The position numbers and the translations under genes are program-made. A model generated the notes under the pieces. That model was not told where the DNA came from. It saw nothing but the letters and a program-made list of their open reading frames with translations, and did not search any database. Of a stretch of 64,000 bases of DNA, positions 9,294-18,043 are shown piece after piece. Each line of letters opens with the position of its first letter. The stretch's first letter is position 1. Source of the DNA: Virgibacillus sp. LDC-1 (GTDB lineage: Bacteria > Bacillota > Bacilli > Bacillales > Amphibacillaceae); assembly GCF_030137545.1 (NCBI RefSeq), contig NZ_JARUVL010000009.1, positions 17,290 through 81,289 on the forward strand, in the 5' to 3' direction.

Positions 9294-10729
9294 ATATGCA
9301 AGCATTGCTTCCTTTAGTTGCGATTGTCGTTTTCATTTTCTTAGTCGGGATATGGGCAGGAAAGTCTTTGAAGGGTTCGACTTCCTTTTTACAGGATTAT
9401 TTTTTAGGAGGAAGAAGTCTTGGAGGCTTTATTCTTGCAATGACAATGACAGCTACTTATGGAAGCGCAAGTAGTTTTATTGGTGGCCCTGGTGTTGCGT
9501 ACACACAAGGTCTTGGCTGGGTCTTGCTAGCTATGACACAGGTTGCGACAGGGTATTTCGTATTAATGATACTCGGGAAAAAATTTGCCATCGTGACGAG
9601 GCGTTACCAAGCAATTACGCTAGTAGACTTTTTAAAGGAACGGTACCAATCCAAGTGGGTAGTACTTCTTTCAGCATTTAGTATTATTATTTTCTTATTT
9701 TCAGCTATGGCTGCTCAATGGATTGGTGGAGCTAGATTAATTGAATCTCTAACAGGTCTTTCTTATTTAAATGCGCTGTTTATTTTTGCGATTACGGTTC
9801 TTCTTTATGTGACGGTTGGTGGGTTCCGAGCTGTAGCGCTAACTGATGCGATTCAAGGAGTCATTATGTTTGTTGGAACATTAATCTTATTAATCGCCGT
9901 CATTATCGCTGGTGGTGGTGTGCCACAAATTATGGCGGATTTACACGCGGAAAATCCGAACTTGTTAACGCCATTCGGTGCGGAAGGAAGCTTGACTCCA
10001 GCTTATGTGTCCTCCTTTTGGATTTTAGTCGGAGTCGGAGTAGTCGCACTTCCGCAAATCGCAGTTCGGGCCATGTCTTATAAAAGCGCTCAATCGATGC
10101 ATCGGGCGATTATTATCGGTACGATTGTTGTTGGCTTCATTATGTTAAACATGCATCTCATTGGCGTATTTGCTCGCCCGATATTACCAGGAATTGAGGT
10201 TCCTGATAAGGTCATGCCGTTAATTGCATTAGAGGTAATGCCGCCATGGCTAGCAGGTGTTGTATTAGCCGCTCCAATGGCAGCGATTATGTCAACCGTC
10301 GATTCGTTACTCTTGCTCGTAAGCTCTTCTGTAGTGAAGGACATTTATTTAAACTATATTCGACCAAACGAATCGAATGAACGCGTAAAAAAAATAAGCT
10401 TTGGTATTACGGCCTTGCTTGGGATACTTGTATTTGTCATGGCGTTAAATCCACCAGATTTAATTATTTGGTTAAATTTATTTGCATTTGGTGGATTAGA
10501 AGCTGCCTTTATTTGGCCAGTGGTAATGGGATTGTATTGGAAAAAGGGAAATAAATATGGTGCACTTGCTTCGATGGTAGCAGGAATTGGGCTGTATATT
10601 ATTGGGGATCTCTTTTTACCAAAACCGTTTGGTATGCATGCGGTTGTCATGCCTGTAATTGTATCGTTTTTTGTTTACGTACTCGTCAGTTTGGGAACAC
10701 AACGTAGAAATACGTTGCAGCAAATGTAA
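9290..10729 (+). CDS. panF: Sodium/pantothenate symporter PanF
   Basis: This 479-residue member of the sodium:solute symporter family has about 13 membrane segments. The N-terminal FLGGRSLGGFILAMTMTATY and the FIGGPGVAYTQGLGW segment are typical of PanF. It takes up pantothenate, the precursor of coenzyme A, with sodium. It overlaps yhdT by 4 nt and is followed 27 bp later by a DCC-family gene, so the three probably form one transcript. Confidence 0.9.
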   Translation: MNMQALLPLVAIVVFIFLVGIWAGKSLKGSTSFLQDYFLGGRSLGGFILAMTMTATYGSASSFIGGPGVAYTQGLGWVLLAMTQVATGYFVLMILGKKFAIVTRRYQAITLVDFLKERYQSKWVVLLSAFSIIIFLFSAMAAQWIGGARLIESLTGLSYLNALFIFAITVLLYVTVGGFRAVALTDAIQGVIMFVGTLILLIAVIIAGGGVPQIMADLHAENPNLLTPFGAEGSLTPAYVSSFWILVGVGVVALPQIAVRAMSYKSAQSMHRAIIIGTIVVGFIMLNMHLIGVFARPILPGIEVPDKVMPLIALEVMPPWLAGVVLAAPMAAIMSTVDSLLLLVSSSVVKDIYLNYIRPNESNERVKKISFGITALLGILVFVMALNPPDLIIWLNLFAFGGLEAAFIWPVVMGLYWKKGNKYGALASMVAGIGLYIIGDLFLPKPFGMHAVVMPVIVSFFVYVLVSLGTQRRNTLQQM

Positions 10730-10756
10730 CGATGTTTCGAGCTGGAGGGGAAATAG

Positions 10757-11185
10757 ATGGAGCGAATCATTTTATTTGATGGTGATTGCCATTTTTGTGA
10801 TAAAAGTGTTCAATTTATTTTAAAGCGCGATCCAAAGGGTTATTTTAAGTTTGCTTCACTACAAAGTAAAGTAGGGAAAAGGATTAAGATCGCATTGCAA
10901 ATTCCTGAATCAATTGATAGCTTTCTTTTCATTGATGGAACAACCTACTATACAAAATCGACGGCAGCATTGCGTGTAAGTGGAAAGTTAAAAGGGATAT
11001 GGAAACTCGGTATTCTATTCCTCGTTATTCCAGTGCCGATAAGAGATTTTCTTTATGATCAGTTTGCCAAAAGAAGATATCGCTGGTTTGGAAAAAAGAA
11101 GGCGTGTAGGCTTCCTTCCAAGGAGATGCAACAACGATTTTTATCGGATGAAGAAGATATACCCGCTAATATAAAACAGCAATGA
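10757..11185 (+). CDS. DCC-family (DUF393) thiol-disulfide oxidoreductase-like protein
   Basis: This 142-residue protein opens with IILFDGDCHFCDKSVQFIL, which contains the DGxCxxC signature of the DCC/DUF393 family (YuxK in Bacillus subtilis). The fold is thioredoxin-like and two cysteines sit in the motif. The biochemical role of the family is unsettled. A GGAGGGG site precedes the ATG, and it appears co-transcribed with panF. A strong terminator follows. Confidence 0.85.
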   Translation: MERIILFDGDCHFCDKSVQFILKRDPKGYFKFASLQSKVGKRIKIALQIPESIDSFLFIDGTTYYTKSTAALRVSGKLKGIWKLGILFLVIPVPIRDFLYDQFAKRRYRWFGKKKACRLPSKEMQQRFLSDEEDIPANIKQQ

Positions 11186-11191
11186 AAATAT

Positions 11192-11236
11192 CCGCCTAAA
11201 GACGGACATCTCCTCCGTCTGAGGCGGCTTTTTATT
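11192..11236 (+). terminator. Terminator of the yhdT-panF-DCC operon
   Basis: CCGCCT-aa-AGACGGA pairs with TCCGTCT-g-AGGCGG, followed by CTTTTTATT. It begins seven bases after the stop codon. Confidence 0.9.
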
Positions 11237-11289
11237 AGCGGAATCCATGGTAAAATAAATGTACAAGCATAGGAAGTGGAGGGACGCTG

Positions 11290-12381
11290 ATGCAGAAGAA
11301 GCGAAGAAGGGGATCTAAATTGCTCGGGATTGTTGGTCTTCATAACAAATCTACATTTACACAAACAGGGAATATTGATGCTACTGATTTAGCAAGTGTT
11401 AACATAATAACGAAGCATGCTAATGTGGAAGTTACTGTCCATGATGCGCCAAACATTGTGATTCGATTGCACACCTATGATGGGGGGCCAATGCTTTTTG
11501 TAAGACGGGATGGAGCTGTCGGTCATATTACTGCGCATTCAGAAGAAACGATGCTGTTTTCCAACACGCTTACAACTGCACGGTTACAGGTTACTGTTCC
11601 GAAGAATAGTGACCTATCATGGGACGTTCAAACAAGCTCTGGAAATATGACGATAGAAGAGCTTTCAGGTGAAAATATAAATTTAGCTGTACAATCAGGT
11701 GATATTTTTTTCAGGAAAGCAGATTTTCAGAATGTCCGGGTAAAAACAACTACAGGAGAAATAAAGGGATTGGATCTAGCTATGGAAGAGCTGCGAATTG
11801 AAACGTCATCAGGGGATGTTCGTTTAAATAAGATTACTGGAAATACATGGGTAAAAACAAACGCAGGGGATATTGATGTGGTAGACATGGAAGGAGATCG
11901 TATTGACCTACAATCCGCTTCAGGTGATATAGATATGGTGAACGTTTCTGTTCAACAGGCATTTTCCCAAACGGCTTCTGGCGATATAGAGGCAAAAGAC
12001 ATGTTCGCGACTAAGCTAATGACGATCGCTTCATCGGGAGATATGGTGTTTCAGAGCTTCACAGGGAAGGCGATGGGGCATTCGAGTTCTGGGGATATTC
12101 GTTTCATCCTCTCTGAAAATGGCGCGCTCGATTTAGAAACTAGTAGTGGGGACATTACGGTACGTTTTGAATTTGCCGAGGTTGATGCACATGTAACGAT
12201 TGGGACGAGCAGTGGAAAAATAAATACGACCCTTCCGCTCCAAATTGATGAACAAAAGCAATTAACAAAGCAAAGGTCTGGCGTGATTGGAAATGGCACC
12301 AATGCGATTCGCTTAGCCAGTAGCTCAGGAGATATTCGTACCTTTTATTCCGCAAGCAACCAAAAGGAACCTCTCGTATGA
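11290..12381 (+). CDS. DUF4097 (YvlB-like) beta-repeat protein
   Basis: This 363-residue protein is made of roughly 20-residue repeats, each ending in SGD(I/V/M) or a variant (QSGDI, SSGDV, NAGDI, ASGDI, SSGDM, SSGDI), from about residue 110 to 350. That is the DUF4097 pattern, predicted to form a right-handed beta-solenoid. There is no clear signal peptide or membrane segment. Bacillus YvlB belongs to the same family and is linked to the envelope stress regulon, but the function is unknown. The ATG has a GGAGG site, and TGGTAAAAT near 11248 may be the -10. Confidence 0.8.
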   Translation: MQKKRRRGSKLLGIVGLHNKSTFTQTGNIDATDLASVNIITKHANVEVTVHDAPNIVIRLHTYDGGPMLFVRRDGAVGHITAHSEETMLFSNTLTTARLQVTVPKNSDLSWDVQTSSGNMTIEELSGENINLAVQSGDIFFRKADFQNVRVKTTTGEIKGLDLAMEELRIETSSGDVRLNKITGNTWVKTNAGDIDVVDMEGDRIDLQSASGDIDMVNVSVQQAFSQTASGDIEAKDMFATKLMTIASSGDMVFQSFTGKAMGHSSSGDIRFILSENGALDLETSSGDITVRFEFAEVDAHVTIGTSSGKINTTLPLQIDEQKQLTKQRSGVIGNGTNAIRLASSSGDIRTFYSASNQKEPLV

Positions 12382-12402
12382 GCCTGAGTGGAGGATGAAA
12401 TA

Positions 12403-12450
12403 GAGAACCATCAGTAGGATGAAAGATAGCCCTCCTGATGGTTCGTTTCC
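12403..12450. terminator. Bidirectional terminator between convergent genes
   Basis: GAACCATCAG (12405-12414) pairs with CTGATGGTTC (12435-12444). Both flanks are moderately T-rich on their downstream side, and the hairpin lies between the convergent DUF4097 and acetoacetyl-CoA synthetase genes. Confidence 0.7.
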
Positions 12451-12452
12451 TA

Positions 12453-14435
12453 TTATAAAGAGGTTTTTGCAAAATCAATAAAGTAGTTTAATAGTGTCGG
12501 GTCATTGATGGAGTCTTTGTTAACCACTTTATTAATGTCATGTCCCATAAGAATTTTTTTAATTGGCACTTCAAGCTTCTTGCCGTTTAATGTTTTTGGT
12601 AAGGCGGGAACGTGATAAATAGCAGTAGGAACATGGCGCGGTGAGCAATGCTTACGAATTTGCTCCTTTATTTCTTTTTCTATTTGTTCAGTCAGACTGT
12701 TACCATACTTAAGCTGTACAAATAACGGAACAAATGAATCCCCATCCTCCTTAGGTATATCGACAATTAAGCTATCCTCTATTTCTTTAATATGATCAAC
12801 TGCCCGGTAAATTTCACTCGTTCCGATTCGTATGCCACCACGATTGATTGTTGCATCAGAACGTCCGTATATAATGCATGTACCGCGTTCGGTAATTTTT
12901 AAGTAATCCCCATGACGCCATATTCCTGGAAACATATCAAAATAGCTTTCTTGTAAACGTGTACCTTCAGGGTCATTCCAAAAATAGATTGGCATGGATG
13001 GAAAAGGCGCAGTTAGAACTAGCTCACCAACATGATCGATTTTAGGTTCGCCATTATCAGTATAGCTTTCAATTCTTGCCCCCAGTCCTCTACATTGAAG
13101 CTCGCCAGCATATACTGGTAAGGTAGGTATTCCAAGTATAAAGGCAGTGCAAACATCTGTCCCACCGCTAGCAGAAGCAATCCAAAGGTCCTCCTTTACG
13201 TGATCATAGCACCATTGAAAGCCTTCTGGAGGCAGTGGTGAACCTGTAGAACCGATACATTTTAAGCTGCTTAAATCGAATGTGCTTTTTGGATCGATGT
13301 TTCCCTTCATGCAAGCGGTAATATAGCTTGCACTCGTACCGAATACGGTCAGCTTCGTTTCTTCTGCTAGCTGCCAAAGCGTAGTTTGGCTTGGGTAAGC
13401 TGGATTTCCATCATATAAAACGATTGTACTCCCGGTTAGTAGGCCACCGACTAGAAAATTCCACATCATCCATCCTGTCGTTGTAAACCAAAAAAATCGG
13501 TCATCTTCATGAAGGTCTAGATGGAATGTCAATGCCTTTAAATGCTCAAGCAAAATGCCACCTTGGCTTTGCACAATCGCCTTTGGCTTTCCGGTAGTAC
13601 CAGAAGAAAACAATATCCATAGCGGATCATTAAAAGCAACATGTACATAGGATAATGTCCTTTTTTCAGACTGTTGCTGCAATGCGTCCTGCCAAGTAAT
13701 GGATTGTGTTAGAGCGCTAAAGTCAGCTTCTTGATTTAAATATGGAATTGTGATGGTCGTTTTTAAACTAGGAAGTGACTCTTGGATCGTTTTTGCTGTG
13801 GAAAGACGGGGAAAGGCTTTTCCGCCATACATATACCCATCCACCGTAATAAAAATTTTAGGTTCAATTTGCTGAAAGCGATCAATGACACTTTGCGTAC
13901 CAAAATCTGGCGAGGCACTAGACCAAATAGCTCCGAGACTGGCAGTTGCTAAAAAAGCCACAACTGCTTCATAAATATTGGGAATATAAGCGACAACACG
14001 ATCTCCTTTTTCCACACCAAGCTCTAGAAGTGTATGTTGGAGGGATATAGTATCCTGGTGTAGCTTTCCCCAAGTAATCTTTCTATTTTCACGGAGCTCA
14101 GAGGAATGAAGGATTGCTGTTTTGTTCCAATCGCGATTACGAAAAATATGTTCTGTATAGTTAACCGTTGCTTCAGGAAACCAGCTTGCACCTGGCATGC
14201 TATGACTACTTAAAACGGATTGATATGGCTTTTTCGATTGAATAGAAAAATATTCCCAGATGGATTCCCAAAACAGCTCTACCTCATTTACAGACCATTC
14301 CCAAAGAGAATGGTAGTCAGGAAAGCTTAATCCTTTATGCGTGTGAAGCCATGTTATGTATGCTTGAATATTCGATTGTGCTTTTCTTTTTTCATTAGGC
14401 TTCCAAAGCAAGGTGCCTTCTCTTATTTGCTTCAT
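12453..14435 (-). CDS. Acetoacetate-CoA ligase (acetoacetyl-CoA synthetase)
   Basis: This 660-residue enzyme of the ANL (acyl-CoA synthetase) superfamily activates acetoacetate with ATP and CoA. It has the short N-terminal ACAS-type region (LWEWSVNEVELFWESIWEYF), the AMP-binding P-loop FSSGTTGKPKAIVQSQGG, and the C-terminal GRSDATINRGGIRIG hinge. Length matches bacterial AACS (about 650-660). The start ATG at 14435 is chosen because AGGAGGG precedes it by 5 bases; a longer frame to 14582 has no such site. A CcpA-type site lies inside its promoter, so expression should fall on preferred sugars. Confidence 0.9.
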   Translation of the reverse strand: MKQIREGTLLWKPNEKRKAQSNIQAYITWLHTHKGLSFPDYHSLWEWSVNEVELFWESIWEYFSIQSKKPYQSVLSSHSMPGASWFPEATVNYTEHIFRNRDWNKTAILHSSELRENRKITWGKLHQDTISLQHTLLELGVEKGDRVVAYIPNIYEAVVAFLATASLGAIWSSASPDFGTQSVIDRFQQIEPKIFITVDGYMYGGKAFPRLSTAKTIQESLPSLKTTITIPYLNQEADFSALTQSITWQDALQQQSEKRTLSYVHVAFNDPLWILFSSGTTGKPKAIVQSQGGILLEHLKALTFHLDLHEDDRFFWFTTTGWMMWNFLVGGLLTGSTIVLYDGNPAYPSQTTLWQLAEETKLTVFGTSASYITACMKGNIDPKSTFDLSSLKCIGSTGSPLPPEGFQWCYDHVKEDLWIASASGGTDVCTAFILGIPTLPVYAGELQCRGLGARIESYTDNGEPKIDHVGELVLTAPFPSMPIYFWNDPEGTRLQESYFDMFPGIWRHGDYLKITERGTCIIYGRSDATINRGGIRIGTSEIYRAVDHIKEIEDSLIVDIPKEDGDSFVPLFVQLKYGNSLTEQIEKEIKEQIRKHCSPRHVPTAIYHVPALPKTLNGKKLEVPIKKILMGHDINKVVNKDSINDPTLLNYFIDFAKTSL

Positions 14436-14469
14436 GTAATCCCTCCTGAATATTTTGATGATTATTACT

Positions 14470-14499
14470 ATTATATTGGAAACGCTTACTAAATGTAAA
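14470..14499 (-). promoter_or_regulatory. Sigma-A promoter of acetoacetyl-CoA synthetase
   Basis: On the minus strand TTTACA (14499-14494) and TATAAT (14475-14470) are 18 bp apart. The transcript would start about 30 bases before the ribosome binding site. Confidence 0.75.
14476..14491 (-). promoter_or_regulatory. cre site for CcpA (catabolite repression)
   Basis: TTGGAAACGCTTACTA matches every defined position of the consensus WTGNAANCGNWNNCWW. It fills the spacer between the -35 and -10 boxes, a position where bound CcpA would block RNA polymerase. Confidence 0.8.
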
Positions 14500-14550
14500 T
14501 GATGGACAACATGATTTAGGAATCGTACTTGTTTCTTGTTTACATAGAAA

Positions 14551-14580
14551 GCGATTTTCGATATAAGAAGCGAAAATCGC
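14551..14580 (-). terminator. Hairpin downstream of the zinc-ribbon gene
   Basis: A perfect 10-bp stem (GCGATTTTCG with CGAAAATCGC) and 10-base loop lie 5 bp past the stop codon on the minus strand. The T-run after it is weak. Confidence 0.55.
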
Positions 14581-14585
14581 ACCGC

Positions 14586-14837
14586 CTAAGGATAGGGGTG
14601 CGATTCTCCGAACTTGATAAACGTTTTTTCATCCTCAATAAGCCCACAAACGGCACATTGCACGCGATATTTGGGACCATTATAGGTTAAATGAAACGCT
14701 TCTGGCTCTTCAGACGTATAGTCATGTAGGATTTCTCCCGTTTTTGGATCGAGCTTCACCGGCTTTACTTGCTGTGTAATAACGTTAAAGCGTGAGCGAT
14801 TCGTCTGACAGCTTGGACAAAGATAGCGATGAACCAT
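14586..14837 (-). CDS. Small zinc-ribbon protein of unknown function
   Basis: This 83-residue protein carries two CxxC pairs, CPSC near residue 7 and CAVC near residue 62, consistent with a zinc ribbon; I do not recognise the family. The ATG at 14837 has a GGAGGTG site five bases upstream. The longer frame to 14978 lacks one and is rejected. No signal peptide is seen, so it is probably cytoplasmic. It stands alone between the acetoacetyl-CoA synthetase promoter and a divergent DedA gene. Confidence 0.7.
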   Translation of the reverse strand: MVHRYLCPSCQTNRSRFNVITQQVKPVKLDPKTGEILHDYTSEEPEAFHLTYNGPKYRVQCAVCGLIEDEKTFIKFGESHPYP

Positions 14838-15057
14838 TGTAACACCTCCATGTATAGTATTGCTTTTGAACGTGTTTTTTATCCCGCATGTAACGGCTGT
14901 TAATACGCCGCTTATGGACCTTGAACTATGTTTTACCCAATCGCTTAAAAATGAGCCTGTTCTAAAAGATTTCGACATATCCGGTCACCATTTGCTATAT
15001 TATAGTATAATAGTGAAAGCAGTCATTTTTTTATAATGTTTGAGAGCAGGGTTTAAG

Positions 15058-15672
15058 ATGAGTGTTTGGTATGAGTTGATTGGACAATATGGGTATATTG
15101 GTATTTTTTCTTTATTAACATTAGGAATTGTAGGACTCCCAGTGCCAGATGAAGTGTTATTAGCGTACCTTGGCTATGTAACATCCATTGGAACTATGAA
15201 TTTTTCTCTAACATTTATTGTGGCTTTACTTGGATCGATTTGTGGCATATCAGTTAGCTACTTGTTAGGTATGAAGTTAGGAGAGCCGTTTATCAAAAAG
15301 TATGGCTCCCGTTTCTTTTTATCCGAAAAAACAATACAGCGTGTAAATCGGCTTTTCCATCGGTATGGTCCTATTGTATTAATTGGAAGTTACTTTATCC
15401 CTGGAATACGTCATGTGGCAGCATATATTGGAGGAATCTCTCGTTATTCCTTTAAACGCTTTGCTTTATTTGGCTATATGGGAGCTTTTTTGTGGGTGAT
15501 GTTGTTTTTAGCATTGGGAAACGGATTGGGAGCAAATTGGGATATCATAACATCCTTTATGCATAAATATATGTGGGGATTTATATTCTTCCTTATGATA
15601 TCGCTCTTCATTTTTTCAGGCTTCTATATTTATCGTACCTTTGGTGGAAAAAATCCCCCTTCACAATTTTAA
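15058..15672 (+). CDS. DedA family membrane protein
   Basis: This 204-residue protein has the DedA (SNARE-associated/VTT) pattern: GIVGLPVPDEVLLAYLGY near the N-terminus and GSYFIPGIRHVAAYIGGISR in the middle, with about five membrane segments. DedA proteins are implicated in phospholipid flipping (undecaprenyl phosphate or phosphatidylethanolamine) and proton-motive-force-linked resistance. The neighbouring psd and pssA genes make phosphatidylethanolamine, which may be relevant. ATG 15058 is preceded by AGCAGGG; the TTG at 15040 is less likely. Its last codons lie inside the psd terminator stem. Confidence 0.88.
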   Translation: MSVWYELIGQYGYIGIFSLLTLGIVGLPVPDEVLLAYLGYVTSIGTMNFSLTFIVALLGSICGISVSYLLGMKLGEPFIKKYGSRFFLSEKTIQRVNRLFHRYGPIVLIGSYFIPGIRHVAAYIGGISRYSFKRFALFGYMGAFLWVMLFLALGNGLGANWDIITSFMHKYMWGFIFFLMISLFIFSGFYIYRTFGGKNPPSQF

Positions 15673-15684
15673 GTGAAGGGGGAG
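15649..15684 (-). terminator. Terminator of psd overlapping the DedA gene end
   Basis: A perfect 11-bp stem (15654-15664 with 15673-15683) is followed on the minus strand by TTTTTT. The distal arm and T-run lie within the last codons of the convergent DedA gene. Confidence 0.85.
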
Positions 15685-15695
15685 GGGGAAGCTTT

Positions 15696-16478
15696 CTATC
15701 TATCTTCCCATTTTCCAATGGTTTGACCAACTTGAACTTCTTTGTTTTCATGGATGCAAGGTGTGAAGGATGCATGTTCTTCTATAAATAGAAGAACAGT
15801 AGATCCAAAGGTAAAGTAACCTAGTTCTTCTCCCTTGTTACAATCATTTTCAGCATGAAGTAGCTGTATGCTATTGATATTCAATGCCCCAACCTTAACA
15901 ACGGCAACATTACCGTATCGCGTAGAAAGCTCAGAAATTAATCGATAGTTTGTTGAAAAGGGTTTGTCACCATAAGTCATTCCAAAATTGTTTACGGGGA
16001 AGGATTTTTCACCTAAAGCATATCGAGAGGCTAATGTGCCTGTTATTGGATAATGAATCCGGTGATAATGTCGTGGTGACAAGTATAAGACATAATAATA
16101 TCCATTTTTATAAGTAGCTGCCTTCTTTTCACTTCCTAAGATTTCTGGTAAGCTGTATAAATGATCTTTTATGTAGAATGTCTGATTATCTACTATCTTT
16201 CCTGCACAACTTAACACACCGTCGACTGGCGAAACAAGTGTACTTGGTTCAGGATTTATGGGGCGTATGCCATCTTTTAGCTTGCGAGTAAAAAAATCTT
16301 GTAAGCTATCATATTGATGAAGTGGTCGATCCATTTCCTTCTCGTTTATTTGAAACGATTTTGAGAAAGGACGAATAAGCGGTTTGCTTACTCGGGAACT
16401 CGTGAATTTTTTTAACATGGAAGAACTAACCGGATTACCAGTAAGTTCAACGAAATATTTTAGTGCAAATCTAATCAT
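15696..16478 (-). CDS. psd: Phosphatidylserine decarboxylase proenzyme
   Basis: This 260-residue pyruvoyl enzyme converts phosphatidylserine to phosphatidylethanolamine at the membrane. Visible motifs are VSPVDGV (Asp86), YLSPRHYHRIH (His142) and the self-cleavage site FGST (Ser226), where the serine becomes the pyruvoyl group. Length agrees with Bacillus Psd (263). ATG 16478 has AAAGGA upstream; the frame extends further to 16637, but that part overlaps the divergent pssA and lacks family similarity. Psd and PssA are encoded divergently here instead of in one operon. Confidence 0.93.
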   Translation of the reverse strand: MIRFALKYFVELTGNPVSSSMLKKFTSSRVSKPLIRPFSKSFQINEKEMDRPLHQYDSLQDFFTRKLKDGIRPINPEPSTLVSPVDGVLSCAGKIVDNQTFYIKDHLYSLPEILGSEKKAATYKNGYYYVLYLSPRHYHRIHYPITGTLASRYALGEKSFPVNNFGMTYGDKPFSTNYRLISELSTRYGNVAVVKVGALNINSIQLLHAENDCNKGEELGYFTFGSTVLLFIEEHASFTPCIHENKEVQVGQTIGKWEDR

Positions 16479-16579
16479 TCGTTTCAAATCCTTTTCTTTT
16501 TTTAGACGATCAGGCGTATTGTCTGCTCGTCGTAATGAAATGCAAGTAACGTAATACAACGATTTAAGGAGGTCTGTGT

Positions 16580-17113
16580 ATGTTTCTAATTCGACGTTTG
16601 GATTATACAAAAATAAAAGCACATTTAGCAAACGCAATTACATTAATGAATTTAAGCTTTGGTATTATTGCTATCTTACTTATTTTAAAAGGTTATGCAC
16701 ATATGAGTCTACTATTTATTTTTTTAGCTGCATTTTTTGACCGATTTGATGGCATGGTTGCTAGAAAATTTCACATCGAATCTGCTTTTGGAAAGGAACT
16801 TGATTCTTTATGTGATCTTGTTTCTTTTGGGGTTGCTCCTGGATTATTGATTTTTCAAGCAAGTCTTTATAAAATGCCGGCTGTTGGTCTTACCATTGTA
16901 ACACTTTATATTTTATGTGGTGCCGTACGTTTGGCTCGTTTTAATGTAAAAGAATTTGATGGTGCCTTTTATGGAATTCCAATAACAGCTGCTGGAATTA
17001 TACTTACGTTTTTCTCATTATTTGCATCGTCGTTACCAGTTTCATTTTTTGTTGTTCTCACATCAATTTTAACTGTGCTGATGGTAAGTAATGTTCGAAT
17101 CCCTAAAATGTAA
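16580..17113 (+). CDS. pssA: CDP-diacylglycerol-serine O-phosphatidyltransferase
   Basis: This 177-residue membrane enzyme makes phosphatidylserine from CDP-diacylglycerol and serine. It carries the full CDP-alcohol phosphotransferase motif, DG-x2-AR-x8-G-x3-D-x3-D, in DGMVARKFHIESAFGKELDS followed by LCD. About six membrane segments are seen. An AAGGAGGT site precedes the ATG. Its product is the substrate of the divergent Psd, so the two genes together give phosphatidylethanolamine. Confidence 0.93.
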   Translation: MFLIRRLDYTKIKAHLANAITLMNLSFGIIAILLILKGYAHMSLLFIFLAAFFDRFDGMVARKFHIESAFGKELDSLCDLVSFGVAPGLLIFQASLYKMPAVGLTIVTLYILCGAVRLARFNVKEFDGAFYGIPITAAGIILTFFSLFASSLPVSFFVVLTSILTVLMVSNVRIPKM

Positions 17114-17123
17114 ATATGTGATA

Positions 17124-17172
17124 AAAGGTTGTCCTAGTTGGAATAAAGATCCGCTCGGACAGCCTTTTTGTT
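17124..17172 (+). terminator. Terminator of pssA
   Basis: AAGGTTGTCC (17125-17134) pairs with GGACAGCCTT (17157-17166), including one G.T pair, and leads into T5. Confidence 0.85.
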
Positions 17173-17183
17173 TTCGATTACGA

Positions 17184-17636
17184 TTATGAGAACCATTTTT
17201 TAACCTTTGAGAAAAAAGATTGATCGTGATTGGTATTCGTATTCTCCGTTGTTTCCTCTTCGGCTTCCTGTTCCTCTAGAAAGATGGTTTCTTTATCAAT
17301 TGCATAATCATAAGCAAGCACAGCACCGATGTCCGTTTCGATCTCTTCATTTGAAATAATTGTATAGGGGATATGATATGCGTCTGCTAAATCCTTCTCT
17401 TCTTTTAAATATTTATAAGCAACGTCTCCATTAAAAACTAATGTTGCCTTCGGGTGATTTTGCATGGTTTCTTCTAGTGCTGCTAAGCCTTTATCTGACA
17501 TCACCTGGCCGATCGTAAGTGCAAGGACAATGCGTTCTCTTAACGTACCAAGAAAATAATCGCGTTCAGCTTGCTTTGGAAGCCGCTTGCCATATATCCC
17601 ATCCATGAGATAATCATCCATGTTTTTCTTTGTCAT
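17184..17636 (-). CDS. yueI: YueI family protein (DUF1694)
   Basis: This 150-residue cytoplasmic protein matches the YueI/DUF1694 family: an N-terminal DYLMDGIYGKRLPKQAERDY, then FLGTLRERIVLALTIGQV, and a C-terminal NEEIETDIGAVLAYDYAID. The last 30 residues are acidic and low in complexity. The family is widespread in Firmicutes and its function is unknown. ATG 17636 has an AAGGAAGG site. It points toward pssA, and the pssA terminator lies between them. Confidence 0.85.
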   Translation of the reverse strand: MTKKNMDDYLMDGIYGKRLPKQAERDYFLGTLRERIVLALTIGQVMSDKGLAALEETMQNHPKATLVFNGDVAYKYLKEEKDLADAYHIPYTIISNEEIETDIGAVLAYDYAIDKETIFLEEQEAEEETTENTNTNHDQSFFSKVKKWFS

Positions 17637-17746
17637 GTACTATCCTTCCTTTCATGCTGTCTCTCTTTATTGTACGAAGAGAATGAAAGCGATGCAATTG
17701 ATTATACCTTGGTAATGGAAAATGAATAGGAAAGAGGTGAGAAAAG

Positions 17747-17785
17747 AGGCCAACAAATGATTCGAAAAACAAATCCTGTTGGCGC
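17747..17785 (-). terminator. Terminator of yfhD
   Basis: GCCAACA (17749-17755) pairs with TGTTGGC (17777-17783), and on the minus strand CTCTTTTCTC follows. Confidence 0.65.
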
Positions 17786-17793
17786 ACGATTAG

Positions 17794-17967
17794 TTATTTG
17801 TTGCTCGCTCGATTATCTGCTTGTCTGCTTCTAATCTGAGCAGCTTTATCATCATCGTCAGCAAGCTCTTCAGAAAACTCGATATCAACACCATCGGATA
17901 ACTGTGATTTAGGTGTTTGCGCTAGCGTCCGTTTGCCGCGACTTGTTCGATGCTCATCTCTACCCAT
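17794..17967 (-). CDS. yfhD: YfhD family small protein
   Basis: This 57-residue hydrophilic protein starts MGRDEHRTSRGKRTLAQTPK and contains DGVDIEFSEELADDDDKAAQ, the pattern of the YfhD family of short charged Bacillaceae proteins. ATG 17967 has a GAGGTG site. The function is unknown; Bacillus yfhD is linked to stress or sporulation-phase expression in general, and nothing here adds to that. The gene has its own terminator. Confidence 0.75.
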   Translation of the reverse strand: MGRDEHRTSRGKRTLAQTPKSQLSDGVDIEFSEELADDDDKAAQIRSRQADNRASNK

Positions 17968-18043
17968 CTCATCACCTCGTTTCCTATATTTTCATGTTAG
18001 TATGTGCGAATCATTTTATTATCATGTACAAAGGATTTTCACC

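Noticed and set aside
16525..16575. ECF sigma (SigX-like) promoter before pssA
   Set aside because: A GTAAC-like box and a CGA-like box are present but the spacing is far too short.
16479..16637. N-terminal extension of Psd
   Set aside because: It overlaps the divergent pssA and its promoter region and does not resemble Psd.
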